In this document: positions 40,305 through 49,369 of the stretch, one piece after another
Numbering within the stretch: the first letter of the stretch is position 1
Layout: each line of letters opens with the position of its first letter
Assembly (NCBI GenBank): GCA_030442055.1
Contig: JAUJEB010000001.1
Location: 2,170,001 to 2,234,000 of the forward strand
Direction of reading: 5' to 3'
Source: Agaribacillus aureus
GTDB lineage: Bacteria > Bacteroidota > Bacteroidia > Cytophagales > Cyclobacteriaceae
DNA: 64,000 nucleotides
Made by a program: the position numbers and the translations under genes
The notes under the pieces: model-generated
The model's database searches: none
Told to the model about the DNA's origin: nothing
Seen by the model: only the letters and a program-made list of their open reading frames with translations

Positions 40305-41864
40305 TTATCTCAAATCGATGGATGTTTCACTTTCCAGGAAGCATTTCCACTTCTCCAACTGCACTTTTTTCAATACCCTTGGAAATTTGTTTTGTCCGCC
40401 TTCTTTGCCCTGAAGTTTGAGCCAGTTATAAAAACATTTTGGAGAAAGTACATCTACAAAAACCTCTTTAAGGGCGGCGCTCCTTTCCACACAATAATCA
40501 TCATTAAGTATTTTCAGGTGATGGTCGATCCTTTCCTTTAACCGGACTGCACTGACCTCATCATCAGTACCAATGTACCAGTGATGCGCAAATAAAGTAT
40601 GGTGGGGAATACCGGCTACTGAAAATTCTTTGATGTTGATATTTAATTCGTCAGCGACCAGCTCTATGGCCCTGTTCATATTTTCAACCGAAAGGTGTTC
40701 TCCACACAAGCTTAAAAAATGTTTGGTTCGGCCTGTGATGACTATTTCACAGTCTTCGACGGATTTAAACTTGATAACATCGCCAATCAGATAGCGCCAG
40801 GTACCGGCGCAGGTAGATAAGAGCAGTGCATATTCCTTGCCCACCTCAACCTGATCAATCATCAAAGTTTGCGGTTTATCCACTAATTCGCCCTCTTGAT
40901 CAAAGTTCTCGTCATTGAAGGGGATAAACTCATAAAATATGTCATTGTTAAGTACTAGCCGCATCGAACTTTTGTCCGGAAAAGCCTGAAAAGCTATAAA
41001 GCCCTCCGATGCCAGGTAGGTTTCAATGTATTTTAAAGGCCGCGCAAACAATTTTTCAAATCCCTTTTTGTATGGGTGAAAAGACACTCCTCCATGTACG
41101 TAAATCATTAAATTGGGCCAGATGTCATGTATGGTGTTAACACCGTAAAAATCTATGATCTTTTCCAATAAAATCTGGATCCAGGCAGGCACACCTACGA
41201 TAACGCCAATATCCCAGTCCTTTGCATTAAGCGTAATTTCATCCAGCTTGGCATTCCAATCGGTATTCTGAGAAATTTTCTTGCCAGGCTTATAAAAATG
41301 TTGAAACCAGAAAGGGAGCTGGCTGGCCGTAATGCCGCTTAAATCTCCTTCGAAATAAGTGCCGTTGTAATTCAGGTGGGTACTGCCGCCGAGCATCAAA
41401 ATTCCCGAGTTAAACAATTTATCGGGAAGATCATATTTGGAAAGTGTTAAAATCTGTCTGATGCTGGTCTTCCTGACCGCCTTTATCATATCCTTGGTAA
41501 TAGGGATATATTTTGAGGAAGCCTCTGATGTACCGGAGCTCAACGCAAAATACTTTACCCTGCCCGGCCAGCAAACATTTAACTTCCCTTCGCGATTTTT
41601 ATACCACCACTCGTTATAAATTTTGTTGTAATTGTAGGTTGGGACTTTCTCTTTGAACTTTTCATAAAAATCATATCGCCGGTAACTTCTAAATTCATCC
41701 AGTACCTCGCTGAAACTATATTTTCTTCCAAACTCAGTTAAGTTGGCGGTTATCAATAATTTTTTAAGTTCCAGCTTTTGAAGCTCAAAGGGAGAAGAGT
41801 ACTCCTGATCCAAACTTTCCCTGATTCTAATTCCCTTTTTCAGTAAAGTTGCTAAAAGCGGCAT
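40305..41864 (-). CDS. GH3-family acyl-adenylate-forming protein
   Basis: 519 residues similar to the GH3 superfamily, named after plant enzymes that conjugate amino acids to acyl acids through an adenylate. The ATP-binding segment Leu-Ser-Ser-Gly-Thr-Ser-Glu-Ala near 108-115 and the later Tyr-Leu-Ile-Gly-Asp-Val-Ile-Lys-Phe segment (Tyr-x-x-Gly-Asp) are intact. Bacteroidota commonly carry one such gene of unknown substrate. It is probably cytoplasmic and monocistronic. Confidence 0.86.
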   Translation of the reverse strand: MPLLATLLKKGIRIRESLDQEYSSPFELQKLELKKLLITANLTEFGRKYSFSEVLDEFRSYRRYDFYEKFKEKVPTYNYNKIYNEWWYKNREGKLNVCWPGRVKYFALSSGTSEASSKYIPITKDMIKAVRKTSIRQILTLSKYDLPDKLFNSGILMLGGSTHLNYNGTYFEGDLSGITASQLPFWFQHFYKPGKKISQNTDWNAKLDEITLNAKDWDIGVIVGVPAWIQILLEKIIDFYGVNTIHDIWPNLMIYVHGGVSFHPYKKGFEKLFARPLKYIETYLASEGFIAFQAFPDKSSMRLVLNNDIFYEFIPFNDENFDQEGELVDKPQTLMIDQVEVGKEYALLLSTCAGTWRYLIGDVIKFKSVEDCEIVITGRTKHFLSLCGEHLSVENMNRAIELVADELNINIKEFSVAGIPHHTLFAHHWYIGTDDEVSAVRLKERIDHHLKILNDDYCVERSAALKEVFVDVLSPKCFYNWLKLQGKEGGQNKFPRVLKKVQLEKWKCFLESETSIDLR

Positions 41865-42025
41865 ATACTTTTTATCCCTAAATATTAAATGTGGTCAAAA
41901 TCCCTGCAAATAAAAATGACTTCCGGGAATTATCAATAACCTATGGAGAAATTGTCCCGCGAATTTAATTTATTTGCTTTATCAAAAATTCGGTTATCCA
42001 TTCTAAAATTAATCAATATTACAAA

Positions 42026-42697
42026 ATGGATGTCAAAAAAAACATTAAAGAATTCGAAAAAATTCTTGCCGGCACGGGATGCCGGCTTGTTGCTGTCAGT
42101 AAAACCAAACCCAACGATTTAATTCTTAAGGCCTATGAAACTGGTTTTAAAGACTTTGGGGAGAATAGAATTCAGGATTTGGTGGCGAAGTATGAAATCT
42201 TGCCCAAGGACATAAACTGGCATATGATCGGGCACCTGCAAAGTAATAAGGTAAAATATATAGTTTCTTTTGTACATTTAATTCACGCGGTTGATAGTTT
42301 TAAATTATTGAAGGAAATCAATAAGCAGGGAGCCAAGGTAAGCCGGGTGATCCCCTGTCTCCTGCAAATCCATATTGCAGACGAAACAACAAAATTTGGA
42401 TTGGATGAAAAAGAACTATTTGCCCTGATTGAAAGCCCGGAATTTAAGGAACTGCAAAATGTTCAGATAAAGGGACTCATGGGGATGGCCACTAATACGG
42501 ACAACAAAAATCAGATTAGGGCAGAATTCAAATATCTTCGTACTTTGTTTGAAAAGGTAAAAAACGAGTATCAACAGCCAGGCATCAAAATGGAAGAATT
42601 ATCGATGGGCATGAGCGGCGATTATGACATTGCCGTCGAGGAAGGTTCAACCCTCATAAGGGTTGGCAGCGCAATCTTTGGAGCACGTAATTATTAA
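42026..42697 (+). CDS. yggS: YggS/PROSC-family PLP-binding protein
   Basis: 223 residues forming a single alanine-racemase-like TIM barrel. The PLP lysine is in Val-Ala-Val-Ser-Lys-Thr-Lys near 27. Asp-Phe-Gly-Glu-Asn-Arg-Ile-Gln, Trp-His-Met-Ile-Gly-His-Leu-Gln-Ser-Asn-Lys and the final Ser-Met-Gly-Met-Ser-Gly-Asp-Tyr are family hallmarks. The protein maintains vitamin B6 homeostasis by binding PLP; no catalytic reaction is established. The DUF423 gene begins immediately after its stop codon. Confidence 0.94.
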   Translation: MDVKKNIKEFEKILAGTGCRLVAVSKTKPNDLILKAYETGFKDFGENRIQDLVAKYEILPKDINWHMIGHLQSNKVKYIVSFVHLIHAVDSFKLLKEINKQGAKVSRVIPCLLQIHIADETTKFGLDEKELFALIESPEFKELQNVQIKGLMGMATNTDNKNQIRAEFKYLRTLFEKVKNEYQQPGIKMEELSMGMSGDYDIAVEEGSTLIRVGSAIFGARNY

Positions 42698-43099
42698 ATG
42701 GTCATGAAAAAAAATCAGGTTTTGGCAGCAAGCGCCATGTTAGGATTACTGGGTGTGGCGCTAGGTGCTTTTGGAGCACACGCCTTAAGGGCCCACCTAT
42801 TGCAAACCGGTAGGTTGGAAACCTTTGAAACGGCCGTAAAGTACCAATTTTATCACGCGCTTGCCCTTCTGGCAATCGCCGTATTTATGCATCTTAAAAG
42901 ATGGAGAGGGCTAAGGATAGCGGCCCTGTTCATGATCCTAGGGGTAGTGATCTTCTCCGGATCATTGTACATGTTGTGTTTTACCAATGTTGGAATATGG
43001 GGCGCCGTCACCCCTATTGGAGGTGTTTTGCTAATACTGGGCTGGGCATGCCTGGTGTACGTAGGTATTACACAAAAGCCAGGTCGAACCCGGCTTTAA
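42698..43099 (+). CDS. DUF423-family small membrane protein
   Basis: 133 residues with four membrane helices. The N-terminal Leu-Gly-Val-Ala-Leu-Gly-Ala-Phe-Gly-Ala-His-Ala-Leu and the Thr-Ala-Val-Lys-Tyr-Gln-Phe-Tyr-His-Ala-Leu-Ala segment are the family signature. The function is unknown. It starts the base after the yggS stop (or at ATG 42704), so both are co-transcribed, and a hairpin spans its 3' end. Confidence 0.9.
   Translation: MVMKKNQVLAASAMLGLLGVALGAFGAHALRAHLLQTGRLETFETAVKYQFYHALALLAIAVFMHLKRWRGLRIAALFMILGVVIFSGSLYMLCFTNVGIWGAVTPIGGVLLILGWACLVYVGITQKPGRTRL
43075..43097. terminator. Bidirectional terminator-like hairpin
   Basis: AAAGCC-A-GG (43075-43083) pairs with CC-C-GGCTTT (43089-43097) with one mismatch and a 5-nt loop. 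A-rich and T-rich flanks on both sides let it serve the convergent DUF423 and DUF1573 genes. It overlaps the last codons of DUF423. Confidence 0.5.
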
Positions 43100-43120
43100 A
43101 TGCTTTCTGAAGTCTTATTT

Positions 43121-43534
43121 TTACGGTGCCGTTCCGCCGACTACAACGCTGCCGGTCAAAGAGACTTTGGTACGATTTTCTACGGCATTGGAAACCACTG
43201 TAATCACTTTATTTTGCACACCGGATTTTCCTGTACTGTTAAAAACCACATCGATTTTGCCGGTAACACCAGGAGCAATAGGCTCTCTCGGCCATTTGGG
43301 AACAGTGCAGCCACAGGTGGTGAGTACATTTGAAATAATTAAGGGTGCATTTCCGGTATTCTCAAATTCAAAAGTATGTTTTACTTTTTCACCTTGTTTG
43401 ATCTCTCCAAACTCATACCGTGCCTCGGCGAATGTAATAGCCGGCCCATTGCTGGATTCAGCTGCTTTATTTTCCTGAGCCTGAACCAGTAGGTTTGTTA
43501 CTAAAAACGCTAATATTAAAACTGTCTTTTTCAT
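43121..43534 (-). CDS. DUF1573 secreted protein
   Basis: 137 residues from ATG 43534; the frame runs 51 bp further upstream but lacks signal character. A signal peptide (1-19, ending Leu-Val-Gln-Ala-Gln) precedes an Ig-like domain with Phe-Glu-Phe-Glu-Asn-Thr-Gly and the diagnostic Thr-Thr-Cys-Gly-Cys-Thr-Val-Pro loop. Such ASH/HYDIN-like domains are abundant in Bacteroidota. The role is unknown; it is probably periplasmic. Confidence 0.9.
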   Translation of the reverse strand: MKKTVLILAFLVTNLLVQAQENKAAESSNGPAITFAEARYEFGEIKQGEKVKHTFEFENTGNAPLIISNVLTTCGCTVPKWPREPIAPGVTGKIDVVFNSTGKSGVQNKVITVVSNAVENRTKVSLTGSVVVGGTAP

Positions 43535-43676
43535 TTTGGCTTTTTTTGTTATTTCAAATTTATGAGGTATGCAATTGATATACAATTAATACAAAGAAAT
43601 TTAGTTTAATTATCTATCTAACGTAATATCTATGCTATAGTTAAGCAAAACCAATACCAACTTAAGCCGGTATCTG

Positions 43677-45104
43677 TCAATTGCGATTGAGGGCAAAGAA
43701 TTCCTTATTGAAATTTATCAGATAAAGTTCCTGCGAAGCCCTGGTAACTGCCGTGTACAGCCATCTCAAATATTCTTTATTTATCATGTCATCCTTCAAA
43801 TAGCCCTGATCTAAAAAAACCACCTTCCATTGTCCTCCCTGAGATTTGTGACAGGTAAGCGCGTAAGCAAATTTTACCTGAACCGCATTGAGATAAGGGT
43901 CCTTTCTGATAGCTTTCAACCGTTCTTTTTTGGAGGAAAGATCAAGGTAATCTTCCAGAATACTTTTGTACAAATTTCTATGCTGCTCTTCACTTAACGA
44001 TGTGGCATGTGAATAGAGTGTGTCCAATACCACTTTTGCCTGAAAAACAGGTTCAGCAGGGTAGTCAATCAATCTTAAATCAAGATTGGCAAACCGAAAA
44101 CCATGCATTTCTTCTATTAATCCCACTTTCATTACTTCTACAAAATCTCCGTTAGCCAAAAAACCGGCCTGAGAATCCTCCGGTAGTATGGCATAATTGT
44201 TTCTGACAATCATGAGATAATCACCTACCTCCAGTTCATTTTCATAAAAATGAATAGTATTTCTGATAAACCTGTTATAGGCCACGGCACTTTTATTGGA
44301 GCGGCAAATAATGGTCGTGTTTTCAATGCCAAATTTATCATAAGCGTATCTCAAACCATCCTCCATTCTTTGGTTGTCCATTCTAAACACATCCTTGAAC
44401 CCCCTGGTTTTAAACTGAATTTCCAGCTGATTTTTCCTTATTTTTTCCCTTAGATTAGTTGCATTAGCTAATATTCCTGAATGTTGTTCCTGCCTCATCA
44501 CCTCTGTGAATTCAACTGCCTCAATATGCAATTGAAAATTGGCCAGCAGGTTATCCAACTGCAAGGCGGGGCTCTCCTTCTGACCCACGGGTGGCAGCTG
44601 TGCATTATCACCAATCAGTATCAATTTGTTACTGGGTTCCTCAAATACAAAATTCAATAAATCTGCCAGCAGGCTGCTCGTACCAAAATCCGACTGATCG
44701 GAAACCATGGAAACCTCGTCGACAATAAAAATTGTATTTTTGTGATAGTTTTTCTGCTTTTTAAACGTCAAAGAATCTTCGTCATCCTGTTTAAGTTTGT
44801 AGATGATCTTGTGAACCGTAAATGCCTTTCTTTCAGCATACTGGGCCATTACCTTTGCCGCCCTCCCCGTAGGTGCCATCAACAGGGATTTGTAATTGTA
44901 ATATTTTAAAACCTTGACTAAGGAGGTTACAACGGAAGTTTTCCCTGTTCCCGCATAGCCTTTAATGAGCATAGTTGATTTTTGTTCTTTTTTTTCGAGA
45001 ATAAAATCATCAAGCAACCCAAAAAGACGCCTTTGTCCAGTGGTTGGCTGGAAGGGAAATTTTTTGGCAAGCGCTTCTGAAGGTTTGACTAGATGCTGCG
45101 TCAT
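43677..45104 (-). CDS. RecD-like SF1 DNA helicase
   Basis: 475 residues. Walker A is Gly-Tyr-Ala-Gly-Thr-Gly-Lys-Thr-Ser near 49-57, followed by Ala-Pro-Thr-Gly-Arg-Ala-Ala-Lys, Walker B Ile-Val-Asp-Glu-Val-Ser-Met, Ile-Gly-Asp-Asn-Ala-Gln-Leu-Pro-Pro-Val, and the C-terminal His-Lys-Ser-Gln-Gly-Gly-Gln-Trp and Tyr-Thr-Ala-Val-Thr-Arg-Ala motifs. It matches AAA_30/UvrD_C_2 helicases related to RecD, without RecBC partners here. It probably unwinds DNA 5' to 3' in repair. It lies 5 bp after the OmpA/PD40 gene. Confidence 0.9.
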   Translation of the reverse strand: MTQHLVKPSEALAKKFPFQPTTGQRRLFGLLDDFILEKKEQKSTMLIKGYAGTGKTSVVTSLVKVLKYYNYKSLLMAPTGRAAKVMAQYAERKAFTVHKIIYKLKQDDEDSLTFKKQKNYHKNTIFIVDEVSMVSDQSDFGTSSLLADLLNFVFEEPSNKLILIGDNAQLPPVGQKESPALQLDNLLANFQLHIEAVEFTEVMRQEQHSGILANATNLREKIRKNQLEIQFKTRGFKDVFRMDNQRMEDGLRYAYDKFGIENTTIICRSNKSAVAYNRFIRNTIHFYENELEVGDYLMIVRNNYAILPEDSQAGFLANGDFVEVMKVGLIEEMHGFRFANLDLRLIDYPAEPVFQAKVVLDTLYSHATSLSEEQHRNLYKSILEDYLDLSSKKERLKAIRKDPYLNAVQVKFAYALTCHKSQGGQWKVVFLDQGYLKDDMINKEYLRWLYTAVTRASQELYLINFNKEFFALNRN

Positions 45105-45109
45105 TTATC

Positions 45110-47032
45110 CTATAAAATCACAAATTCAATACGCCGGTTTTTCTGTTTGTTTTCTTCAGAATCATTGGGCACTACCGGTCGTTCCTGACCATAACCCCTA
45201 AACTTCAGCCTGTTTTCGGCTATGCCACGTTCTACCAAATATTGATAGACAGACTTTGCCCTGTTAATAGACAGCTCTTTGTTATAGGTGACGGATCCCG
45301 AATTATCGGTATGGCCGGCCACACCAATGTTAACGGTAGGATTTTCTTCCAAAAACCTTCTGACCTTTTCTAATTCTGTGATGGATTTGTCCTTAAGATC
45401 GTATTTATCTACATCAAAAAACAGGTTGTTCAGGGTTGTCGTCGTACCCTTTTTGATCGGATCCAGGTAGATATCTATGGTAACGGGTTCCAGCTGAGAT
45501 TTCTGCTTATAGTCAAAGGTCAGGCTCTTGAACAAGTAGCCGCTTTTGTTCACGTATAATGCGTATTCCATTCCTTCGGTAATCACCATCAAATACTCCC
45601 CGCTGATTTTATCGGATGTTACGGAGGAAACAAGCTTATTTGTTGAAAGATCAAACAATTCTACCTGGGCACTAATGTATTCCCTGGTTTCGCTGTCAAT
45701 GACCTGTCCTTTTACAAAATTACTCTTGTGGCTTACCTGGATTTCAGCGGGCATATCAAACTCATACAATGCACTTTTAGCCCCTACCCTATTATTCAAA
45801 TTTTCATTTGAATAATAGCCTTTTTTGCCATCTGAGGTAACAAAAAGAGATACCTGCTCCTCGTAAGTATTGATCGGATATCCTAAATTTTCCGGCTCCG
45901 ACCAGATATTCTGAGACAATTCCGAATAAAACAGGTCGAAGCTTCCAAAACCAGGATGGCCGTCGGAGGCAAAATAAAGGGTCTGACCATTGGCATGTAT
46001 AAATGGCGATACCTCATCCTCCTCCGAGTTAACAGGCTTGCTTAAATTAACAGGTGGTGACCAGGTGCCGTCCTTCTTGAGATAACTCACATAGATATCC
46101 CGTTTCCCCAATCCCCCCGGACGATCTGATACAAAATACAAAGTGCGGCCATCAGCCGTTAGTGACGGTTGCGATTCCCAGTATTTGCTGTTTACAGCGC
46201 TACCCAGATTCTTGGGCCTTGTCCAGTCATTGCCGATTTTCTTACTAATAAACAAATCGCAGCTTCCATAGCCCTTTCGCCCCAGGCAAGAGGTAAATAT
46301 CAACGTCCGGCCATCGCCGGAAATAGTACAGGTACCCTCATTATTGGGACTGTTGATCATGTTTGAGATAGAGGTTGGCTTGGTCCATTGGCCGTTACTG
46401 TCCTTTTCGCTTATATACAAATCTTCATCGTAATTACTGGATAATCCTTTTCTACCGGTAAAAATGATAGACTGCTGGTCGGCGGTTAATACGGGAAAAT
46501 ATTGCAACATCAGGGCATTGACAGTCTTGGGCAACGGCCTGGGATTAAAGGGGAGTGCTTTGTCAATGTTCTCCTCAGCATATTTTATGCTTTGCAGGAT
46601 TTTATCAGCATATGGCGCCAGTTTCAGATCCATGGGTTGAATTGATAAAAACTTATTCACCAATAGCTTGGCCTCGTCATATTTACCATTCTTGATAGCT
46701 ATTTCGGATAAAAAGTAGTAGGCATTTGAAAATTTCGGGTTTTTAGGTTCCAGTTCCACCACCTTGCTATAATTAGCCTTGGCGGTCTCCTGGTCCCTCA
46801 TCAGGCCATAGATGTACCCCTTCCGGTTATAAGCCTCTACAAAATCATCATCTTTGTCTGTAGCAAGATTTAACAAGTCGATGGCTTCGTTGTACTGCCT
46901 TCTTACCATAAACATTTCTGACTCTTGGTAATAGGCAATAGCTTTTTTGGACTTGGTGGTATAGGTTTGATTTTTCTGTGCGAAAGTATTAAGGCAACCG
47001 AATGATAATAAAATAACTAATATCTCTTTCAT
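45110..47032 (-). CDS. OmpA-family outer-membrane protein with TPR and PD40 propeller domains
   Basis: 640 residues from ATG 47032. A signal peptide (ending Asn-Thr-Phe-Ala-Gln) is followed by TPR units (about 15-160), a PD40/WD40-like propeller with repeated Asp-Gly-Arg-Thr-Leu-x-Phe strands (about 190-430), a carboxypeptidase-regulatory-like domain (about 445-530) and a C-terminal OmpA domain with Gly-His-Thr-Asp-Asn and Asn-Arg-Arg-Ile-Glu. Proteins of this plan anchor the outer membrane to peptidoglycan; some are linked to type IX secretion or gliding (PorE-like). It probably shares a transcript with the helicase 5 bp downstream. Confidence 0.9.
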   Translation of the reverse strand: MKEILVILLSFGCLNTFAQKNQTYTTKSKKAIAYYQESEMFMVRRQYNEAIDLLNLATDKDDDFVEAYNRKGYIYGLMRDQETAKANYSKVVELEPKNPKFSNAYYFLSEIAIKNGKYDEAKLLVNKFLSIQPMDLKLAPYADKILQSIKYAEENIDKALPFNPRPLPKTVNALMLQYFPVLTADQQSIIFTGRKGLSSNYDEDLYISEKDSNGQWTKPTSISNMINSPNNEGTCTISGDGRTLIFTSCLGRKGYGSCDLFISKKIGNDWTRPKNLGSAVNSKYWESQPSLTADGRTLYFVSDRPGGLGKRDIYVSYLKKDGTWSPPVNLSKPVNSEEDEVSPFIHANGQTLYFASDGHPGFGSFDLFYSELSQNIWSEPENLGYPINTYEEQVSLFVTSDGKKGYYSNENLNNRVGAKSALYEFDMPAEIQVSHKSNFVKGQVIDSETREYISAQVELFDLSTNKLVSSVTSDKISGEYLMVITEGMEYALYVNKSGYLFKSLTFDYKQKSQLEPVTIDIYLDPIKKGTTTTLNNLFFDVDKYDLKDKSITELEKVRRFLEENPTVNIGVAGHTDNSGSVTYNKELSINRAKSVYQYLVERGIAENRLKFRGYGQERPVVPNDSEENKQKNRRIEFVIL

Positions 47033-47083
47033 AAACGTCTTGAAAAATCCTATTTTATTAACGCAATTTATTGACAAATGATT

Positions 47084-47692
47084 TTACCTGATTATATTTT
47101 CCATCGGCCTTTCCGGCTCATCAAAACCCAGGAGGGCATTGATCAGTTTAAAGCTCTGATATTGGTTTAAATCATCAGGCGTCACATTTTTTTCTACTAT
47201 CCTCCCGCTTTTGATCAATTCCGCACGCATGGTACCAGCCAGTAGCGGTTGGCCTGGCGTTATCCATTGGTTTCCATCATAAAATACAATGTTGCCGTAA
47301 GAAAAGTCTGTCACCATCCCATCTTTAATAATAAGAACGTCGTCACATTCACCTTTTAAGCCATATAGCCGATTGAGGTGGCTACGATCTTCAAACTTGA
47401 ACGCGTAATTCACCTCATCATCATAGACGACTTTCAATGTTTTAATATCCTTTTTACAATAGGAAATATATTCAATTTTTATGACTTCCTCAGCGTAAAT
47501 TACGCGGCATTTAATAATTTCCTCGCCGGTAAGGGGTGGGCTTTGAACAAAAGCTGACAGGTCCAGCTGGTTTTCAAGACCAAAAATCTCAAGCCTGGAG
47601 GCATTCAGCCGCTCATTGTGGCGCTCCAGGTTTTCAACTCCTGATGCTGTAATTTTTATAGACTCAAGCAAACGGCACATAAACCTTATCAA
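47084..47692 (-). CDS. pabC: Aminodeoxychorismate lyase (class IV PLP aminotransferase family)
   Basis: 202 residues, shorter than the usual 270. It has the branched-chain aminotransferase/PabC fold, with Arg-Leu-Leu-Glu-Ser-Ile near the start, the PLP lysine expected in the Tyr-Cys-Lys-Lys segment, Thr-Asp-Phe-Ser-Tyr-Gly-Asn-Ile-Val-Phe, and Gln-Pro-Leu-Leu-Ala-Gly-Thr-Met-Arg. It converts 4-amino-4-deoxychorismate to p-aminobenzoate and pyruvate for folate. It starts at ATG 47692 or 47680 inside the end of pabB, so the two are coupled. Confidence 0.85.
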   Translation of the reverse strand: MIRFMCRLLESIKITASGVENLERHNERLNASRLEIFGLENQLDLSAFVQSPPLTGEEIIKCRVIYAEEVIKIEYISYCKKDIKTLKVVYDDEVNYAFKFEDRSHLNRLYGLKGECDDVLIIKDGMVTDFSYGNIVFYDGNQWITPGQPLLAGTMRAELIKSGRIVEKNVTPDDLNQYQSFKLINALLGFDEPERPMENIIR

Positions 47693-48644
47693 TCATTTCC
47701 TGGTATTCTGATTGGGGGTTACTATTGACTGTAATCCCTCCCCCGCTTCGAAAATAGTAAGTTTCTCCAACTTTTTCCATAAACCGGATCATCACGCCAC
47801 TGTCGAGGTCCCGCCCATTAAAATAGCCAAAAACGCCAGTGAAAAACCCGCGATCAGCTTGCTCACTTTGTTTTATAATGTCCATCGTTTTAACCTTAGG
47901 CGCCCCGCTGACTGACCCTGCCGGTAGTAGTGCTAATAGCATATCACCTATTTTCGAAGTATAATTTTCAGGAAGCCGGCCGGTAATTTCAGAGCTCACC
48001 TGTAGTAAGTCTTTCTGGGAAGTCTTGATCTCATCAATAAATCTGAATCTCAGGGTTTTTACGTCAGAGGCTATCTTGCTTAGGTCGTTCCTTATTAAAT
48101 CGACGATAGTTACATGTTCTGCCAATTCTTTAGGATCACTTAATATGATCTCTTCGGCATTCGGCCGGTCTTTTTCAATGGTGCCTTTCATAGGAAAGGA
48201 CGAGATCATGCCATCATTTATTTTGATAAAGGTCTCCGGAGAAAAAACCAGGAATTGATTATTATATAATAGCTTATATTTTGCTGCGCTTTGAAAAAAC
48301 AATGTGGATAAACTCAGGTTGATGTCGATCTCGGTTTTATGCGTCAGGTTCACTAAAAAGGAATTCCCGTATTTCAGGTTTTTGGCAACGATATCGTAGC
48401 TTTTCTTGTATTTTTTGTATGTAACCGGCTTTTTCGACATTTTAATGGGATGGAAAGTATCGCTATGGTGGGAAAAATTGCGGTATCCGTTGATATCAAA
48501 CAAAATCTGAAATTCCGCTAGGTCTGCAATGGGAACAACAACCGGGTTCCTCAATTCAAAATCAATAATAAACAAAAACGGGACCTGCTCACGCCCCATT
48601 TCGTTCATCTTTGTAAACTGTCGAATACTTTCGTCACTTACCAT
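47664..48644 (-). CDS. pabB: Aminodeoxychorismate synthase component I
   Basis: 326 residues of the chorismate-utilising (anthranilate synthase component I-like) fold without the N-terminal extension. Diagnostic segments are Gly-Asn-Ser-Phe-Leu-Val-Asn-Leu-Thr near 95, Phe-Pro-Met-Lys-Gly-Thr-Ile, Ile-Val-Asp-Leu-Ile-Arg-Asn-Asp-Leu, Gly-Ser-Val-Ser-Gly-Ala-Pro-Lys and Arg-Ser-Gly-Gly-Gly-Ile. It adds ammonia to chorismate to form aminodeoxychorismate; the amidotransferase subunit PabA is not in this window. It overlaps pabC by up to 29 bp. Confidence 0.93.
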   Translation of the reverse strand: MVSDESIRQFTKMNEMGREQVPFLFIIDFELRNPVVVPIADLAEFQILFDINGYRNFSHHSDTFHPIKMSKKPVTYKKYKKSYDIVAKNLKYGNSFLVNLTHKTEIDINLSLSTLFFQSAAKYKLLYNNQFLVFSPETFIKINDGMISSFPMKGTIEKDRPNAEEIILSDPKELAEHVTIVDLIRNDLSKIASDVKTLRFRFIDEIKTSQKDLLQVSSEITGRLPENYTSKIGDMLLALLPAGSVSGAPKVKTMDIIKQSEQADRGFFTGVFGYFNGRDLDSGVMIRFMEKVGETYYFRSGGGITVNSNPQSEYQEMIDKVYVPFA

Positions 48645-48694
48645 ATTTTTTCATAGAAGTCAACCACACTCAAACTCACTCTCACACCCAAACG

Positions 48695-49327
48695 CTAAGG
48701 TACGTTCATATATTTATGCACCTGCAACGATATGCGCCACTTCGGATACTTTTTAATGTAGTCAACGATTTGCGGAATCATCATTTCTCTTTTGGACCAT
48801 TCCGGCTGCAAATATAGCAGACAGTTTTTATTCACCAGGGAAGCATGCTTTTCAGCCCAGTCAAAATCACTTTTGTTATAGATCACCACCTTAAGCTCAT
48901 TGGCAACCTTGTAGATATCTCCGAGGGGTTTTTTAAATTTTTTAGGAGAGAAACAAATCCAATCCCAGCTCCCTGTAACCGGATAGGCGCCGGAAGTTTC
49001 GAGGTGCGTTTGAAATCGATATGATTTTAGTTCATCTGTCAAGCCATCTAAATCGTGCATAAGTGGTTCTCCGCCGGTGACAACCACCATATTGGTGGGG
49101 AAAGTGGCTGCTTCCGCTACCATATTGCTTACTTTAATTTTAGGATAGCGGCTTACATCCCAGGACTCTTTCACATCGCACCAGTGGCATCCCACGTCAC
49201 AGCCTCCAAGCCGTATAAAATAGGCCGACTTTCCCTGAAAGTACCCCTCGCCCTGGATTGTATGAAATGCCTCCATCAGCGGGAGGCTTCCTGTATGCTT
49301 GCGTGTTTTTAATGTAATTGTTGACAT
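48695..49327 (-). CDS. queE: 7-carboxy-7-deazaguanine synthase
   Basis: 210-residue radical SAM enzyme. The [4Fe-4S] motif is Cys-x3-Cys-x2-Cys (Cys-Asp-Val-Gly-Cys-His-Trp-Cys), as in QueE, following Thr-Ile-Gln-Gly-Glu-Gly. A Gly-Gly-Glu-Pro SAM-binding segment follows. It turns 6-carboxytetrahydropterin into 7-carboxy-7-deazaguanine for queuosine. The true QueD and QueC are not adjacent, so they must be elsewhere; the PTPS-like gene at 2578 lacks catalytic residues and is unlikely to serve it. Confidence 0.94.
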   Translation of the reverse strand: MSTITLKTRKHTGSLPLMEAFHTIQGEGYFQGKSAYFIRLGGCDVGCHWCDVKESWDVSRYPKIKVSNMVAEAATFPTNMVVVTGGEPLMHDLDGLTDELKSYRFQTHLETSGAYPVTGSWDWICFSPKKFKKPLGDIYKVANELKVVIYNKSDFDWAEKHASLVNKNCLLYLQPEWSKREMMIPQIVDYIKKYPKWRISLQVHKYMNVP

Positions 49328-49369
49328 ATAATTTTTGTTAAAGCGGGTAATTGAACCGCGGTGATCATT